From the NCBI GenBank assembly GCA_902787715.1, contig CADAHQ010000014.1, positions 1 through 33,258 on the forward strand: 33,258 bases of DNA. Reading direction: 5' to 3'. The notes under the pieces were generated by a model. That model made no database searches, was not told where the DNA came from, and saw only the letters and a list, made by a program, of their open reading frames with translations. Within the stretch, counting starts at the first letter, position 1; every line of letters begins with the position of its first letter. The position numbers and the translations under genes are program-made. Positions 22,881 through 31,700 of the stretch are shown here, one piece after another. Source of the DNA: an uncultured Lachnospiraceae bacterium. Its GTDB lineage: Bacteria > Bacillota > Clostridia > Lachnospirales > Lachnospiraceae.

Positions 22881-24533
22881 ATGAAAAAGAACGGACATGT
22901 TCAGACAAGAGAAAGCATTTTAAGTTATGTGGTCTCCGTGGCGGTCACGGCGGGCCTCGGCTTCCTGCTTTATTATTTTACGCTGCCGGCAATCAATGTG
23001 CACAGCGCGGGCTTCTGGGGAATGCTGATTCTTCTCGGACTCGTGTACTCGGGAGTGCATGCGGCGTCCCACAAGCTGATTTGCCGTCATGAGATTTCGG
23101 TTGTCGGAAAGAAACAGTTCCACGGCTCGATGATCGGTGTCGGAATCGCTGCGGTTGCATTTGTCGCGGTGATTCTCGGAGGCATCAGCTCCGCGAAACT
23201 GTTCCATGCGAAGACCTACGCGAACATCATCACGGTGCAGAACGGTGAGTTCAAAACCGAGATGCCGGAGACCACCAGCGTGACCAACATCGCGCTTATG
23301 GACACCGCGTCCGCACGGATTATCGGCAACCGTACCCTCGGTTCCCTGTCGCAGGTGGTTTCGCAGTACTACGTCAACGACCGGTACAGCCAGATCAATT
23401 ATCAGAATACGCCCAAGAAAGTGGCGGTTCTCGAATATGCGGACTTCTTCAAGTGGGCGGAGAACAAGAGCCGCGGTATCCCCGGCTACGTCATGGTGGA
23501 CCCGGTGGGCAACAGCGCAAGTTACGTTGAGTTCCGCACCCCCGTCCGTTACGCGGAGAGCGGTCGCTTCGGCGATGATTTGATGCGCAAGCTTCGGTTC
23601 TCGTATCCGACGAAGATTTTCGGCGACCCGTATTTCGAGGTAAACGATGCGGGCGAGCCCTTCTATATTGTAGCCTGCATGGGCGCTAACGCCGGTCTGT
23701 TCGGCGCCATGGATGTGACCGAGGTCATCATCTTCAATCCGGTGGACGGGTCCTCGGAGATCTACGATGTCAAGGATGTTCCCAGCTGGGTGGACATCGT
23801 CTACAACGGCGATCTTGCCAGCGAAAAATACAACTGGTACGGCAAGCTGTCCGGCGGCTTCTGGAACAGTGTCATCGGCAACAAGAACTGCAAGATGACC
23901 ACCGACGACTACGGTTATATCGTCATCGACGACGATGTGTGGTATTTTACGGGCGTGACCAGCGTCACAAGCGATGAGAGCAACATCGGCTTCATCATTA
24001 CAAACGCCCGCACCGGCGAATACCGCTTCTACGAGGTCAGCGGCGCCGAGGAGTACTCGGCCATGGGCGCTGCAGAAGGCGAAGTGCAGGAGAAAGGCTA
24101 CAAGGCGTCCTTCCCGTCCCTTGTCAACATCGGCGGGCAGGCGACCTACATCATGGTTTTGAAGGACACCGGCGGACTTGTGAAACTGTACGCGCTTGTC
24201 AATGTGGAGCAGTATAGTATCGTGGCCACCGGAACGACCCAGGCGGAGGCGCTTACCGCATACCGCAAGGCTCTGGTGCGAAACGGCATCAAGGGCATCG
24301 GTGTGGAGGAGGATACGCCGAAGGCTGAGATTACGGTGGAAACCGTACGGCTGGCAACCGTTAATGACGCGACCGTCGTGTACATCACGGCAGTTGACGG
24401 CACGGTTTACAAGGGGTTGCTGTCCGAGGATGAAAGTTTGATTCTTGTGCGCGAAGGCGATAAACTCACGGTTTACTACGACAAGACCGAGATTGAGGGA
24501 CTTTCCGAGATTCGGTCCTGGAGCAAAAAGTAA
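22881..24533 (+). CDS. Membrane protein of unknown function with large extracytoplasmic domain
   Basis: 550 residues, not recognised. Three hydrophobic segments (about 14-35, 41-61 and 84-106) are followed by a soluble domain of about 440 residues with Tyr/Asp/Gly-rich strand motifs (for example YGYIVIDDDVWYFTGVTSV, about 350-368) and no Cys pairs or obvious catalytic motif. An odd number of helices would place the large domain outside if the N-terminus is cytoplasmic. It has a well-formed promoter and terminator and codon use like its neighbours, so it is a real, separately regulated gene. The ATG at 22881, with AAGGA 4 nt upstream, is preferred over an in-frame start at 22794 that overlaps the promoter. 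No adjacent gene suggests a pathway. Confidence 0.8.
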   Translation: MKKNGHVQTRESILSYVVSVAVTAGLGFLLYYFTLPAINVHSAGFWGMLILLGLVYSGVHAASHKLICRHEISVVGKKQFHGSMIGVGIAAVAFVAVILGGISSAKLFHAKTYANIITVQNGEFKTEMPETTSVTNIALMDTASARIIGNRTLGSLSQVVSQYYVNDRYSQINYQNTPKKVAVLEYADFFKWAENKSRGIPGYVMVDPVGNSASYVEFRTPVRYAESGRFGDDLMRKLRFSYPTKIFGDPYFEVNDAGEPFYIVACMGANAGLFGAMDVTEVIIFNPVDGSSEIYDVKDVPSWVDIVYNGDLASEKYNWYGKLSGGFWNSVIGNKNCKMTTDDYGYIVIDDDVWYFTGVTSVTSDESNIGFIITNARTGEYRFYEVSGAEEYSAMGAAEGEVQEKGYKASFPSLVNIGGQATYIMVLKDTGGLVKLYALVNVEQYSIVATGTTQAEALTAYRKALVRNGIKGIGVEEDTPKAEITVETVRLATVNDATVVYITAVDGTVYKGLLSEDESLILVREGDKLTVYYDKTEIEGLSEIRSWSKK

Positions 24534-24596
24534 CCGACGGGCAATCGTTAAATGCGTTGGTTTTGCTTAACAGCTTTGTATGGGGGTAAGAAGGAG

Positions 24597-24627
24597 ACCG
24601 TCCCGGTTGGGGGCGGTTTTCTTCGTT
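24597..24627 (+). terminator. Terminator after the 550-residue membrane protein gene
   Basis: ACCGTCCC (24597-24604) pairs with GGGGCGGT (24610-24617; one wobble), loop GGTTG, followed by TTTTCTTCGTTTT. Confidence 0.75.
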
Positions 24628-24677
24628 TTGCGGGAGAATTTGCCGCGGGGCGGCTTTACACTTTTGCGGTTTGTCGG

Positions 24678-24706
24678 TTGATTTCCGCGCCGCCGTCAGA
24701 TATAAT
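24678..24706 (+). promoter_or_regulatory. Promoter of the HAD phosphatase gene
   Basis: TTGATT (24678-24683), a 17-bp spacer and a perfect TATAAT (24701-24706), leaving a leader of about 20 nt before the GTG at 24735. Confidence 0.75.
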
Positions 24707-24734
24707 GAGAGAATCAACGAAAGGGGAAAATGCC

Positions 24735-25451
24735 GTGAAACATCCCGCTTACCGCTATCTTTTACTGGATTTGGACGACACGCTTTTAGACTGGCACAAG
24801 ACCGAGAGGGAGGCCCTCGTTAAGGTGATCCGCGAGACGTATTCGCGGGAGCTGACGGAGGAGAATGTGCTTTGCTACAACCGCATCAACGCCCGGTGCT
24901 GGAAGCGGCTGGAGCTTCGGGAGATTACGAAGGACGAGCTCAAGGCAATCCGGTTTTCGGAGTTTTTGACGACCCTGGGAATCACGGAGGAGAACGGGGA
25001 GAAGGTTTCGGAGGAGAGAGTCCGGGAGGTCAATTCCCGCTATATGCAGATTCTCTCCAACATCGTAATCGAGATGCCGGATGCGGCGCGGGTCTGCCGG
25101 GAGCTTGCAAAGCGGTACGAGCTCATTTTGATTACCAACGGCACCGACTGGGTGCAGAGAGGGCGGCTTTCGAAAGTGTCCTTCTCCGATTGCCTGCGGG
25201 GCGTGGTAATCTCCGATGAGGTGGGGTGCAACAAGCCCGCGGCTGGATTTTTCGATGGAGTGAAGGCAATCACGGGGGACCCGGATGTGTCGCACTACAT
25301 GGTCATCGGCGACTCCCAATCCTCGGACATCGCCTTCGGGCGCGCCATCGGCGCGGACACGTGCTGGGTGCACCTGCGGGACGACGGGCAGGCGGGGGAC
25401 GCCACCTACACGGTATCCTCGTTAGCGGAGGTCGCGGCGCTTTTGCTGTGA
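24735..25451 (+). CDS. HAD-superfamily hydrolase, YjjG-like nucleotidase
   Basis: 238 residues. HAD motif I is LDLDDTLLDW (about 11-20, nucleophile and acid Asp). Motif II is ITNGTD (Thr, about 136). Motif III is the Lys of CNKPAAGFF (about 171), and motif IV is IGDSQSSDIAFG (about 194). A helical cap lies between motifs I and II. This layout and size match the YjjG group, which dephosphorylates pyrimidine nucleoside monophosphates, including non-canonical ones, as housecleaning. Other small phosphatases of the same subclass remain possible. The start is the GTG at 24735 with AAAGGGG 8 nt upstream. The reading frame is open further upstream, but no start there has a ribosome site or precedes the family N-terminus. 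Confidence 0.83.
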   Translation: MKHPAYRYLLLDLDDTLLDWHKTEREALVKVIRETYSRELTEENVLCYNRINARCWKRLELREITKDELKAIRFSEFLTTLGITEENGEKVSEERVREVNSRYMQILSNIVIEMPDAARVCRELAKRYELILITNGTDWVQRGRLSKVSFSDCLRGVVISDEVGCNKPAAGFFDGVKAITGDPDVSHYMVIGDSQSSDIAFGRAIGADTCWVHLRDDGQAGDATYTVSSLAEVAALLL

Positions 25452-25553
25452 GCCGCAGAAGCGAAATGTACGAAAATTGACGAGCCCTACGACAAGAAGG
25501 GAATGAAACTCCATGCCGGAATGGAAGAAGTTATGTTTCTCATGCCCGAGTTC

Positions 25554-25583
25554 TTGACGACGGGAAATCCCTTTTGGTATAAT
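25554..25583 (+). promoter_or_regulatory. Promoter of the GH94 phosphorylase gene
   Basis: TTGACG (25554-25559), an 18-bp spacer and a perfect TATAAT (25578-25583). A leader of about 90 nt follows, with a GC-rich hairpin (25592-25609) near the expected transcript 5' end. Confidence 0.78.
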
Positions 25584-25681
25584 CGCAGTAGTGCCCGCCC
25601 GGGGCGGCAGGATCGGCGGAATCGCCCGGCGCGGTAATATAGGAAAAATGAAAAATCTACACGCAGGAAGGGGTCTTACTT

Positions 25682-28063
25682 ATGCAGTACGGTTACTTTA
25701 ACGAGAAGGCAAAAGAGTATGTCATCACAAGACCGGACACGCCGTCGGCGTGGGCGAACTATCTCGGCTCGCCGGAGTACGGTGCCATCATTTCGAACAA
25801 TGCAGGCGGCTACAGCTTCGTAAAATCGGGAGCCAACGGGCGCGTCATCCGCTACCGCTTCAACTCCGTGGCCATGGACCAGCCGGGCCGCTACATCTAC
25901 ATCCGCGATCTCGAGGACGGCGACTACTGGTCGGCATCCTGGGCGCCGGTGTGCAAGCCTCTGGATTCCTACAAGAGCGAGTGCCGTCACGGTACCGCGT
26001 ACACGGTGATTTCCTCGGAGTACCGCGGAATCGCTGCGGAGACGTCGTACTATGTTCCGAAGGACGCCACCTACGAGGTTTGGAACGCGGTGATCACGAA
26101 CCGCGACAGCAAGCCCAGAAAGCTTTCCGTCACGGGCTATTGTGAATTTGTCAACGACAACAACTACGAGCAGGATCAGGTGAACCTGCAGTACACGTTG
26201 TTCATCACACATACTTACTTCAAGGGCAATTTCGTTCTTCAGAAGGAGAATGAGAACTTCCACGATCCGAACAAGGAGCGCTTCTTAGGCCTTGCCGGTG
26301 CGAAGGTTGACCGTTTCTGCGGCGACCGCGACCGGTTTGTAGGCAACTACAGAAGTTATGCGAATCCTCTTGGCGTCCAGGAAGGTCTGAAGGGCGAGCT
26401 CAACTACTGCGGAAACTCCTGCGGCGCCCTTGAGAGCGAGATTACGCTGCAGCCCGGCGAGTCCAAGAGATTCACCTACATCCTCGGCCAGAAGCCCGAG
26501 GCAGAGGCTGCGAAGATTATCGCCCGCTATGAGGCGGACGGCGTTTGCGAGAAGGAGCTTGCGGAGCTTAAGGAGTACTGGCACGCAAAGATTAACAACC
26601 TTCAGGTCAACACCCCGGACGAGAACTTCAACAACATGGTGAACGTCTGGAATGCATATAACTGCTTCATCACCTTCACGTGGTCCCGCGCGGCATCCTT
26701 CCAGTACTGCGGACTCCGCAACGGCTTCGGCTATCGCGACACCGTGCAGGATATTCAGGGTATCATTCACCTCGCGCCCGAGATGGCTGCGGACCAGATC
26801 CGCTTCATGCTTTCGGCACAGGTGACCAACGGCGCGGGACTCCCGCTCGTCAAATACACCCACAACGCAGGTCACGAGGACACCCCGGACGACGCTTCCT
26901 ACGTGAAGGAGACCGGACATCCTTCGTACCGCGCGGACGACGCGCTGTGGCTGTTCCCGACGGTGTACAAGTACATCTCCGAGAGCGGCAACATCGCCTT
27001 CCTCGATGAGGAGATTTATTACGCAAACGACATGCAGAAGGGTACGGTGTACGACCACTTAAAGCGCGCCATCGACTTCTCCATGAACAACTTAGGAAAC
27101 CACGGCATGCCGGCAGGTCTCCACGCTGACTGGAACGACTGCGTGCGCCTCGGCAAGAAGGGCGAGTCCACCTTCGTTGCCTTCCAGCTTGTGTACGCCG
27201 TGAAGATTCTCCGCAAATACGCCGTCATCAAGAACGACACCGACTATATCGCATATCTCGACTCCGTGAATGCCAAGATGGAGGAGATTCTCTCCGCATG
27301 CTGGGATGAGGACCGCTACATCCGCGGTTACAAGGAGGACGGGGAGATTATCGGAAAACGCACTGATCCCGAGGCTTCCATGTGGCTCAACCCGCAGTCC
27401 TGGTCGGTAATCGCCGACTTCGGTACGAAGGAGCAGCAGGTGAAGGCCATGGATTCCGTGGAGCGCGAGCTCAATACGCCGTACGGCGCAATGGTAATGT
27501 ACCCTGCCTATGAGAATCATGCATTTGACGGAGCGTTGATGGTATGCTTCAACAAGTGCGTGAAGGAAAATGCAGGTATCTTCTCGCAACCCCAGGGCTG
27601 GCTGATTCTCGCGGAAGCGAAGCTCGGCCACGGCAACCGCGCTTACAAGTACTGGACCGAGGCAGCACCTGCGACCTATAATGCGGACGCCGACCACAGA
27701 GAGCTTGAGCCGTACGTATTCGGCCAGTTTGTGGAGGGCAAGGACAGCCCGTTCGCAGGCCGCGCCCATGTGCACTGGCTCACCGGTACCGCATCCACCG
27801 TCATGGTGGGTACCACCGAGGGTATCCTTGGCCTGAACCCCGAGGCGGACGGCATCGTCATCGACCCGTCCATCCCTTCGGAGTGGAAGAGCTACACGAT
27901 GCGCAAAGTCTTCCGCGGCAAGGTTCTCAATGTGACCGTCATCAATCCGAACGGCTCCGAGCACGGCGTCAAGCGCGTGATTGTGAACGGCAAGGCCATC
28001 GACGGCATCCTGATCCGCGACGATATCTTGCAGGCGGAGAACGAGATTACCATTGAGATGTAA
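25682..28063 (+). CDS. GH94 disaccharide phosphorylase (cellobiose- or chitobiose-type)
   Basis: 793 residues, normal for GH94 disaccharide phosphorylases. It cleaves a beta-linked disaccharide with phosphate to give a sugar 1-phosphate and a free sugar, saving ATP. The N-terminal beta-sandwich (about 1-265; MQYGYFNEKAKEYVITRPD, then NYLGSPEY and NNAGGYSF) is followed by the alpha/alpha barrel (about 310-725) with the general-acid Asp in HADWNDCVRLG (about 483), KENAGIFSQPQGW (about 623) and HWLTGTAST. The protein lacks the long insert that, as I recall, follows DWNDC in clostridial cellobiose phosphorylases. Several stretches (EYVITRPD, SGDYWS-like GDYWS, GQKP region) are closer to what I remember of the N,N'-diacetylchitobiose enzyme, so the substrate is open. 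No signal peptide is present, so it is cytoplasmic and would need an importer, possibly one using the msmX-type ATPase. AAGGGG precedes the ATG by about 9 nt. Confidence 0.9.
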   Translation: MQYGYFNEKAKEYVITRPDTPSAWANYLGSPEYGAIISNNAGGYSFVKSGANGRVIRYRFNSVAMDQPGRYIYIRDLEDGDYWSASWAPVCKPLDSYKSECRHGTAYTVISSEYRGIAAETSYYVPKDATYEVWNAVITNRDSKPRKLSVTGYCEFVNDNNYEQDQVNLQYTLFITHTYFKGNFVLQKENENFHDPNKERFLGLAGAKVDRFCGDRDRFVGNYRSYANPLGVQEGLKGELNYCGNSCGALESEITLQPGESKRFTYILGQKPEAEAAKIIARYEADGVCEKELAELKEYWHAKINNLQVNTPDENFNNMVNVWNAYNCFITFTWSRAASFQYCGLRNGFGYRDTVQDIQGIIHLAPEMAADQIRFMLSAQVTNGAGLPLVKYTHNAGHEDTPDDASYVKETGHPSYRADDALWLFPTVYKYISESGNIAFLDEEIYYANDMQKGTVYDHLKRAIDFSMNNLGNHGMPAGLHADWNDCVRLGKKGESTFVAFQLVYAVKILRKYAVIKNDTDYIAYLDSVNAKMEEILSACWDEDRYIRGYKEDGEIIGKRTDPEASMWLNPQSWSVIADFGTKEQQVKAMDSVERELNTPYGAMVMYPAYENHAFDGALMVCFNKCVKENAGIFSQPQGWLILAEAKLGHGNRAYKYWTEAAPATYNADADHRELEPYVFGQFVEGKDSPFAGRAHVHWLTGTASTVMVGTTEGILGLNPEADGIVIDPSIPSEWKSYTMRKVFRGKVLNVTVINPNGSEHGVKRVIVNGKAIDGILIRDDILQAENEITIEM

Positions 28064-28101
28064 ACAATGATTGAGAAGGAATCGATATTGATGCATATCG
28101 T

Positions 28102-28129
28102 AAGGGGCTGCTTCGGCAGCCCCTTTTTT
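28102..28129 (+). terminator. Terminator of the GH94 gene
   Basis: AAGGGGCTGC (28102-28111) and GCAGCCCCTT (28116-28125) form a perfect stem with TTCG loop, followed by T residues to 28129. Confidence 0.95.
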
Positions 28130-28135
28130 GTGTGT

Positions 28136-28271
28136 GGGGAGAGGGCGTTGCTTTGATGACTTTAGGCGGGTGTTGTGATGCTTTTTGGGGACAGGGCGTT
28201 GTTTTGCTGATTTTTTGCGTGTGTTGTGATGCTTTTTGGGGAGAGGGTGTTGCTTTGATGACTTTGGGCGG
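28136..28271. repeat. 51-bp tandem repeat, about 2.7 copies
   Basis: Copies lie at 28136-28169 (partial, last 34 nt of the unit), 28170-28220 and 28221-28271. The first 17 nt of the two full copies are identical (GTGTTGTGATGCTTTTT). The first and last copies differ at two positions over the shared 34 nt, while the middle copy is more diverged. The period is 17 codons, so both strands give short repetitive open frames, but neither has a good ribosome site and both run into known features. It begins 7 nt after the GH94 terminator. It is strand-asymmetric: G/T-rich on the plus strand. Confidence 0.88.
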
Positions 28272-28337
28272 GCGCTTCCATAGACGGATCAAAGTTTTTG
28301 CGGTTCCGTTTGTGGCAAAATCAGACTAATTTATTAA

Positions 28338-28478
28338 ATCACAGAAGATAGTCTGTATGTGACCGGCGTTTTGAGAGATGACGCTAAACAGGCATACAGA
28401 CTTTTTTGGTCCAAAGGAATGATTAGTATGAGTTTCATGAGAAAATTGCGAGGAATCAATCAACCCTATACAGACTAA
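28338..28478 (+). pseudogene. Possible gene remnant or dispersed element: AT-rich 46-codon open stretch
   Basis: After an in-frame TAA at 28335-28337 there is an uninterrupted frame of 46 codons ending in TAA at 28476-28478. It has no start codon with a ribosome site near its beginning; internal ATGs lie around 28419, 28428 and 28437. The translation reads like protein (for example VTGVLRDDAKQAYRLFWSKG), but I cannot assign a family. The stretch is AT-rich compared with flanking genes and overlaps the large hairpin at 28350-28402. It may be a decayed gene or a copy of a dispersed repeat. Confidence is low. Confidence 0.3.
28350..28407 (+). other. Large terminator-like hairpin in the repeat-rich intergenic region
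   Basis: AGTCTGTATG (28350-28359) pairs perfectly with CATACAGACT (28393-28402). The 33-nt interior can form a smaller GCGT/ACGC stem (28366-28369 with 28381-28384). Six T residues follow (28402-28407). ATACAGACT recurs at 28468-28476. No gene upstream obviously needs this terminator, because GH94 already has one at 28102-28129. It may be a structured RNA end or part of a dispersed element. Confidence 0.55.
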
Positions 28479-28603
28479 AAACCAGTCAGAAAAGAAATAG
28501 TATGATTTTGCCAAAAAAACAACAGCTTGAAAGCGGTGAGAGTGTCCTTACCACGGGGCTCACCACGGTTGCAAAGCCAAATTCCGCCCTGAGCCCCAAC
28601 CGG

Positions 28604-28634
28604 AATAAAACAGCGGCGTCGCGACTGCGACGCC
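28604..28634 (-). terminator. Second (distal) terminator of nifJ
   Basis: GGCGTCGC (28615-28622) pairs with GCGACGCC (28627-28634), loop GACT. On the minus strand a TGTTTTATT tract follows. It is a diverged copy of the proximal terminator 48 bp away. Confidence 0.75.
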
Positions 28635-28650
28635 ACCTGAACCCTAACCG

Positions 28651-28685
28651 GAAAAAAACAGCGGCGTCGCAATGCGCGACGCCGC
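28651..28685 (-). terminator. First (proximal) terminator of nifJ
   Basis: GCGGCGTCGC (28661-28670) pairs with GCGACGCCGC (28676-28685), a perfect 10-bp stem with 5-nt loop. On the minus strand TGTTTTTTT follows. It lies about 45 nt after the nifJ stop codon. Confidence 0.92.
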
Positions 28686-28730
28686 CTCAATGTTTGTGTT
28701 ACTTTGCAAGATTTACAAGAATTACAGGAA

Positions 28731-31700
28731 TTACTTGTAGAGCTCGACGAGCTTGAGCAGGTGCTGGTAACGCTCGTTCGCAACCTTCTCGGACTCGGCG
28801 AAGAGCTTCTCTGCACGCTCCGGGAACGGCTTGATGAGACGCGTGTAACGGGACTCGTTGTTGAGGAATTCCTGATACGTTCCATCGCCTTCCTTAGAAG
28901 TCAGAGTGAAAGGATTCTTGCCTTCTGCCTTGAGAGCAGGGTTGAAGGAGAAGAGATTCCAGTAGCCGGCCTTAACCGCCTTCTTCATCTCATCCTGGCA
29001 GTGGTTCATGCCACCCTTCGCAATTCCGTGGAGCTCGCAAGGAGCGTAGCCGATGATGAGCGAAGGACCGTTGTAAGCCTCAGCCTCCTGGAGAACCTTA
29101 ACTGCCTGAGCAGGGTTAGCACCCAGAGCGATCTGAGCAACATATACATAACCGTACTGCATAGCGATCTCGGAAAGGCTCTTCTTGCCGATCTCCTTAC
29201 CTGCAGCAGCGAACTGGCAAACCTCACCGATGTTGGAAGCCTTGGAAGCCTGACCACCGGTATTGGAGTACATCTCGGTATCGAATACCATTACGTTTAC
29301 GTTCTCGCCGGAAGCAAGTACGTGGTCAAGTCCGCCGTAACCGATATCGTAAGCCCAACCGTCACCACCGAAGATCCATACGGACTTCTTAGCGAGGTAA
29401 TCCTTCTTTGCAAGAACTTCCTTGCAAAGGTCGCAATCGCATTTCTCGAGCTCTGCAACCAACGCGTCGGTATCAGCGGAGTTCTTGAGAGTGTCATCCT
29501 TGGTAGCAAGGAAAGCAGCGATTGCAGCCTTCAGAGAATCGGAAGCATCACCTGCAGCGATCTCCTCGAGCTTTGCGATAGCCTGGTCACGAAGAACCTT
29601 CTGGCCGAGGTACATACCGAAGCCGTGCTCCGCATTGTCCTCGAAGAGGGAGTTGGACCAAGCCGGTCCCTTAAGGGAATCTTTGTTAACGGTGTAAGGC
29701 GAGGTAGCAGCAGGACCGCCCCAGATGGAGGAGCAACCGGTTGCATTGGAGATGTACATATGCTCGCCGAACAGCTGTGTAATCAAACGTGCGTAGGAAG
29801 TCTCGGCGCAGCCTGCGCAGGAGCCGGAGAACTCAAGGAGCGGCTGGTTGAACTGCGAACCCTTAACAGCGGGCATCGTGTCAGCAACAGCCTTCTTGCC
29901 TACGTTAGCAACAAGGTAGTCAAATACCGGCTGCTCAGCTGCCTGGGACTCCTGAGGAACCATAGCGATAGCAGCGGTAGGACATACGGTTACGCACTCG
30001 CCGCAGCCCATGCAGTCCAGAGGAGATACACTCATGGTGTACTTGTACTCGGAAGCCTTCGGCTTGGTGTCTGCAAGCTTGATGTTTGCAGGAGCAGCCT
30101 TAACCTCATCCTCGGAGAGAAGGAACGGACGAATCGTTGCGTGCGAGCAGACAAATGCACAGTTGTTACACTGAATACACTTTGCTGCATCCCACTCCGG
30201 AACGGTAACAGCGGTACCGCGCTTCTCGTAAGCGGAAGCACCGGTCTCGAACTGGCCGTCTGCGATATCCTTGAATGCGGATACCGGAAGGCTGTAACCA
30301 TCCATCAGGCCAATCGGGTCGAGAAGCTCGTTAACCATCTTAACCGTAGCAGGACGGCCGGCGCGCTCAACCTTCTTAGGTGCATCAACTGCGGTAGCCC
30401 AGTCAGCAGGAACGGTAACTTCGTGGATAGCATCTACACCGGCATCGATAGCCTTGTAGTTCATCTCAACGACAGCGTCACCCTTCTTAGCGTAGGACTT
30501 CTTAGCAGCTGCCTTCATGTACTCAACAGCCTCATCAATCGGCATAACGTTCGCAAGCTTGAAGAAAGCGGACTGCAAAATCGTGTTGGTTCTCTTGCCC
30601 ATACCGATCTCGATGGCCTTGTCGATAGCGTTGATCGTGTAAAGCTTGATGTTGTTCTTAGCGATGTACTGCTTAGCCTCAGCAGGCATGTGCTGATTCA
30701 GCTCTTCGTCAGACCACTGGCAGTTGATCATGAAGATTCCGCCCGGCTTAACATCCTGAACCATCTTGTAACCCTTGATTACGTAAGACGGGTTGTGGCA
30801 TGCAACGAAGTCAGCCTGGTTGATGTAGTAAGGGCTCTTGATGGGCTTGTCACCGAAACGAAGGTGGCTGATGGTGATACCACCGGTCTTCTTCGAGTCA
30901 TACTGGAAGTAAGCCTGGATGTATTTGTCGGTATGGTCACCGATAATCTTCGTGGAGTTCTTGTTAGCACCAACGGTACCGTCGCCGCCGAGACCCCAGA
31001 ACTTGCACTCAACCGTGCCCTTAGCCGAGGTGATGGGAGCGGGCTTAACCTCAGGAAGCGAAAGGTTCGTAACATCATCGACGATACCGATGGTGAAACG
31101 TGCCTTCGGAGCATCCTTGGCAAGCTCGGTGTAGATTGCGAAGATCGAGGAAGGAGCGGTGTCCTTGGAACCGAGACCGTAGCGGCCGCCGGAAAGGATC
31201 ACATCGTTCAAACCGGCCTCGCGGAGCGTAGTAGCAACATCGAGGTAGAGAGGCTCACCGAGGGAACCGGGCTCCTTCGTTCTGTCGAGAACGGCAATCT
31301 TCTTAACGGTCTTAGGAAGAACCTTAAGAAGAGCGGAGGAAACCCAAGGACGATACAGACGAACCTTTACAAGGCCGACCTTCTCGCCTGCAGCGGTGAG
31401 GTAGTCGATAACTTCCTCTGCAACGTCGCATACGGAACCCATCGCGATGATTACGCGATCGGCATCCTTAGCGCCGTAGTAGTTGAAGAGATCGTAGTCG
31501 GTACCGAGCTTCTCGTTAATCTTCTTCATGTACTTCTCAACAACAGCGGGAAGTGCGTCGTAAACCGAGTTGCAGGCCTCGCGGTGCTGGAAGAATACGT
31601 CGTCGTTCTCATGGGAACCGCGCATTGCAGGATGCTCAGGGTTCAGAGCGTGAGCACGGAAGTCAGCAACGGCATCCATGTTCGTCATCTCCTTGAGGTC

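Larger units (their letters stand above)
28598..28693. repeat. 48-bp direct repeat, two copies, each carrying a GC-rich hairpin
   Basis: Units begin with AACCGG at 28598 and 28646 and share CAGCGGCGTCGC and the preceding A-rich tract. Part of a third unit end (CCTGAGCCCC, about 28588-28597) precedes the first. On the minus strand each unit is a rho-independent terminator, listed separately. Confidence 0.85.

Noticed and set aside
28047-28292. Minus-strand Lys/Pro-rich frame of 81 codons with 17-residue repeats
   Set aside because: It is the translation of the 51-bp tandem repeat, runs through the GH94 terminator and into the GH94 3' end, and has no clear ribosome site.
28136-28693. CRISPR array
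   Set aside because: The 51-bp and 48-bp repeats are directly adjoining tandem units without unique spacers, and no cas genes are present.
28502-28756. 84-codon plus-strand frame covering the 48-bp repeats
   Set aside because: It reads through both nifJ terminators and into the nifJ 3' end; repeat-derived and without a ribosome site.
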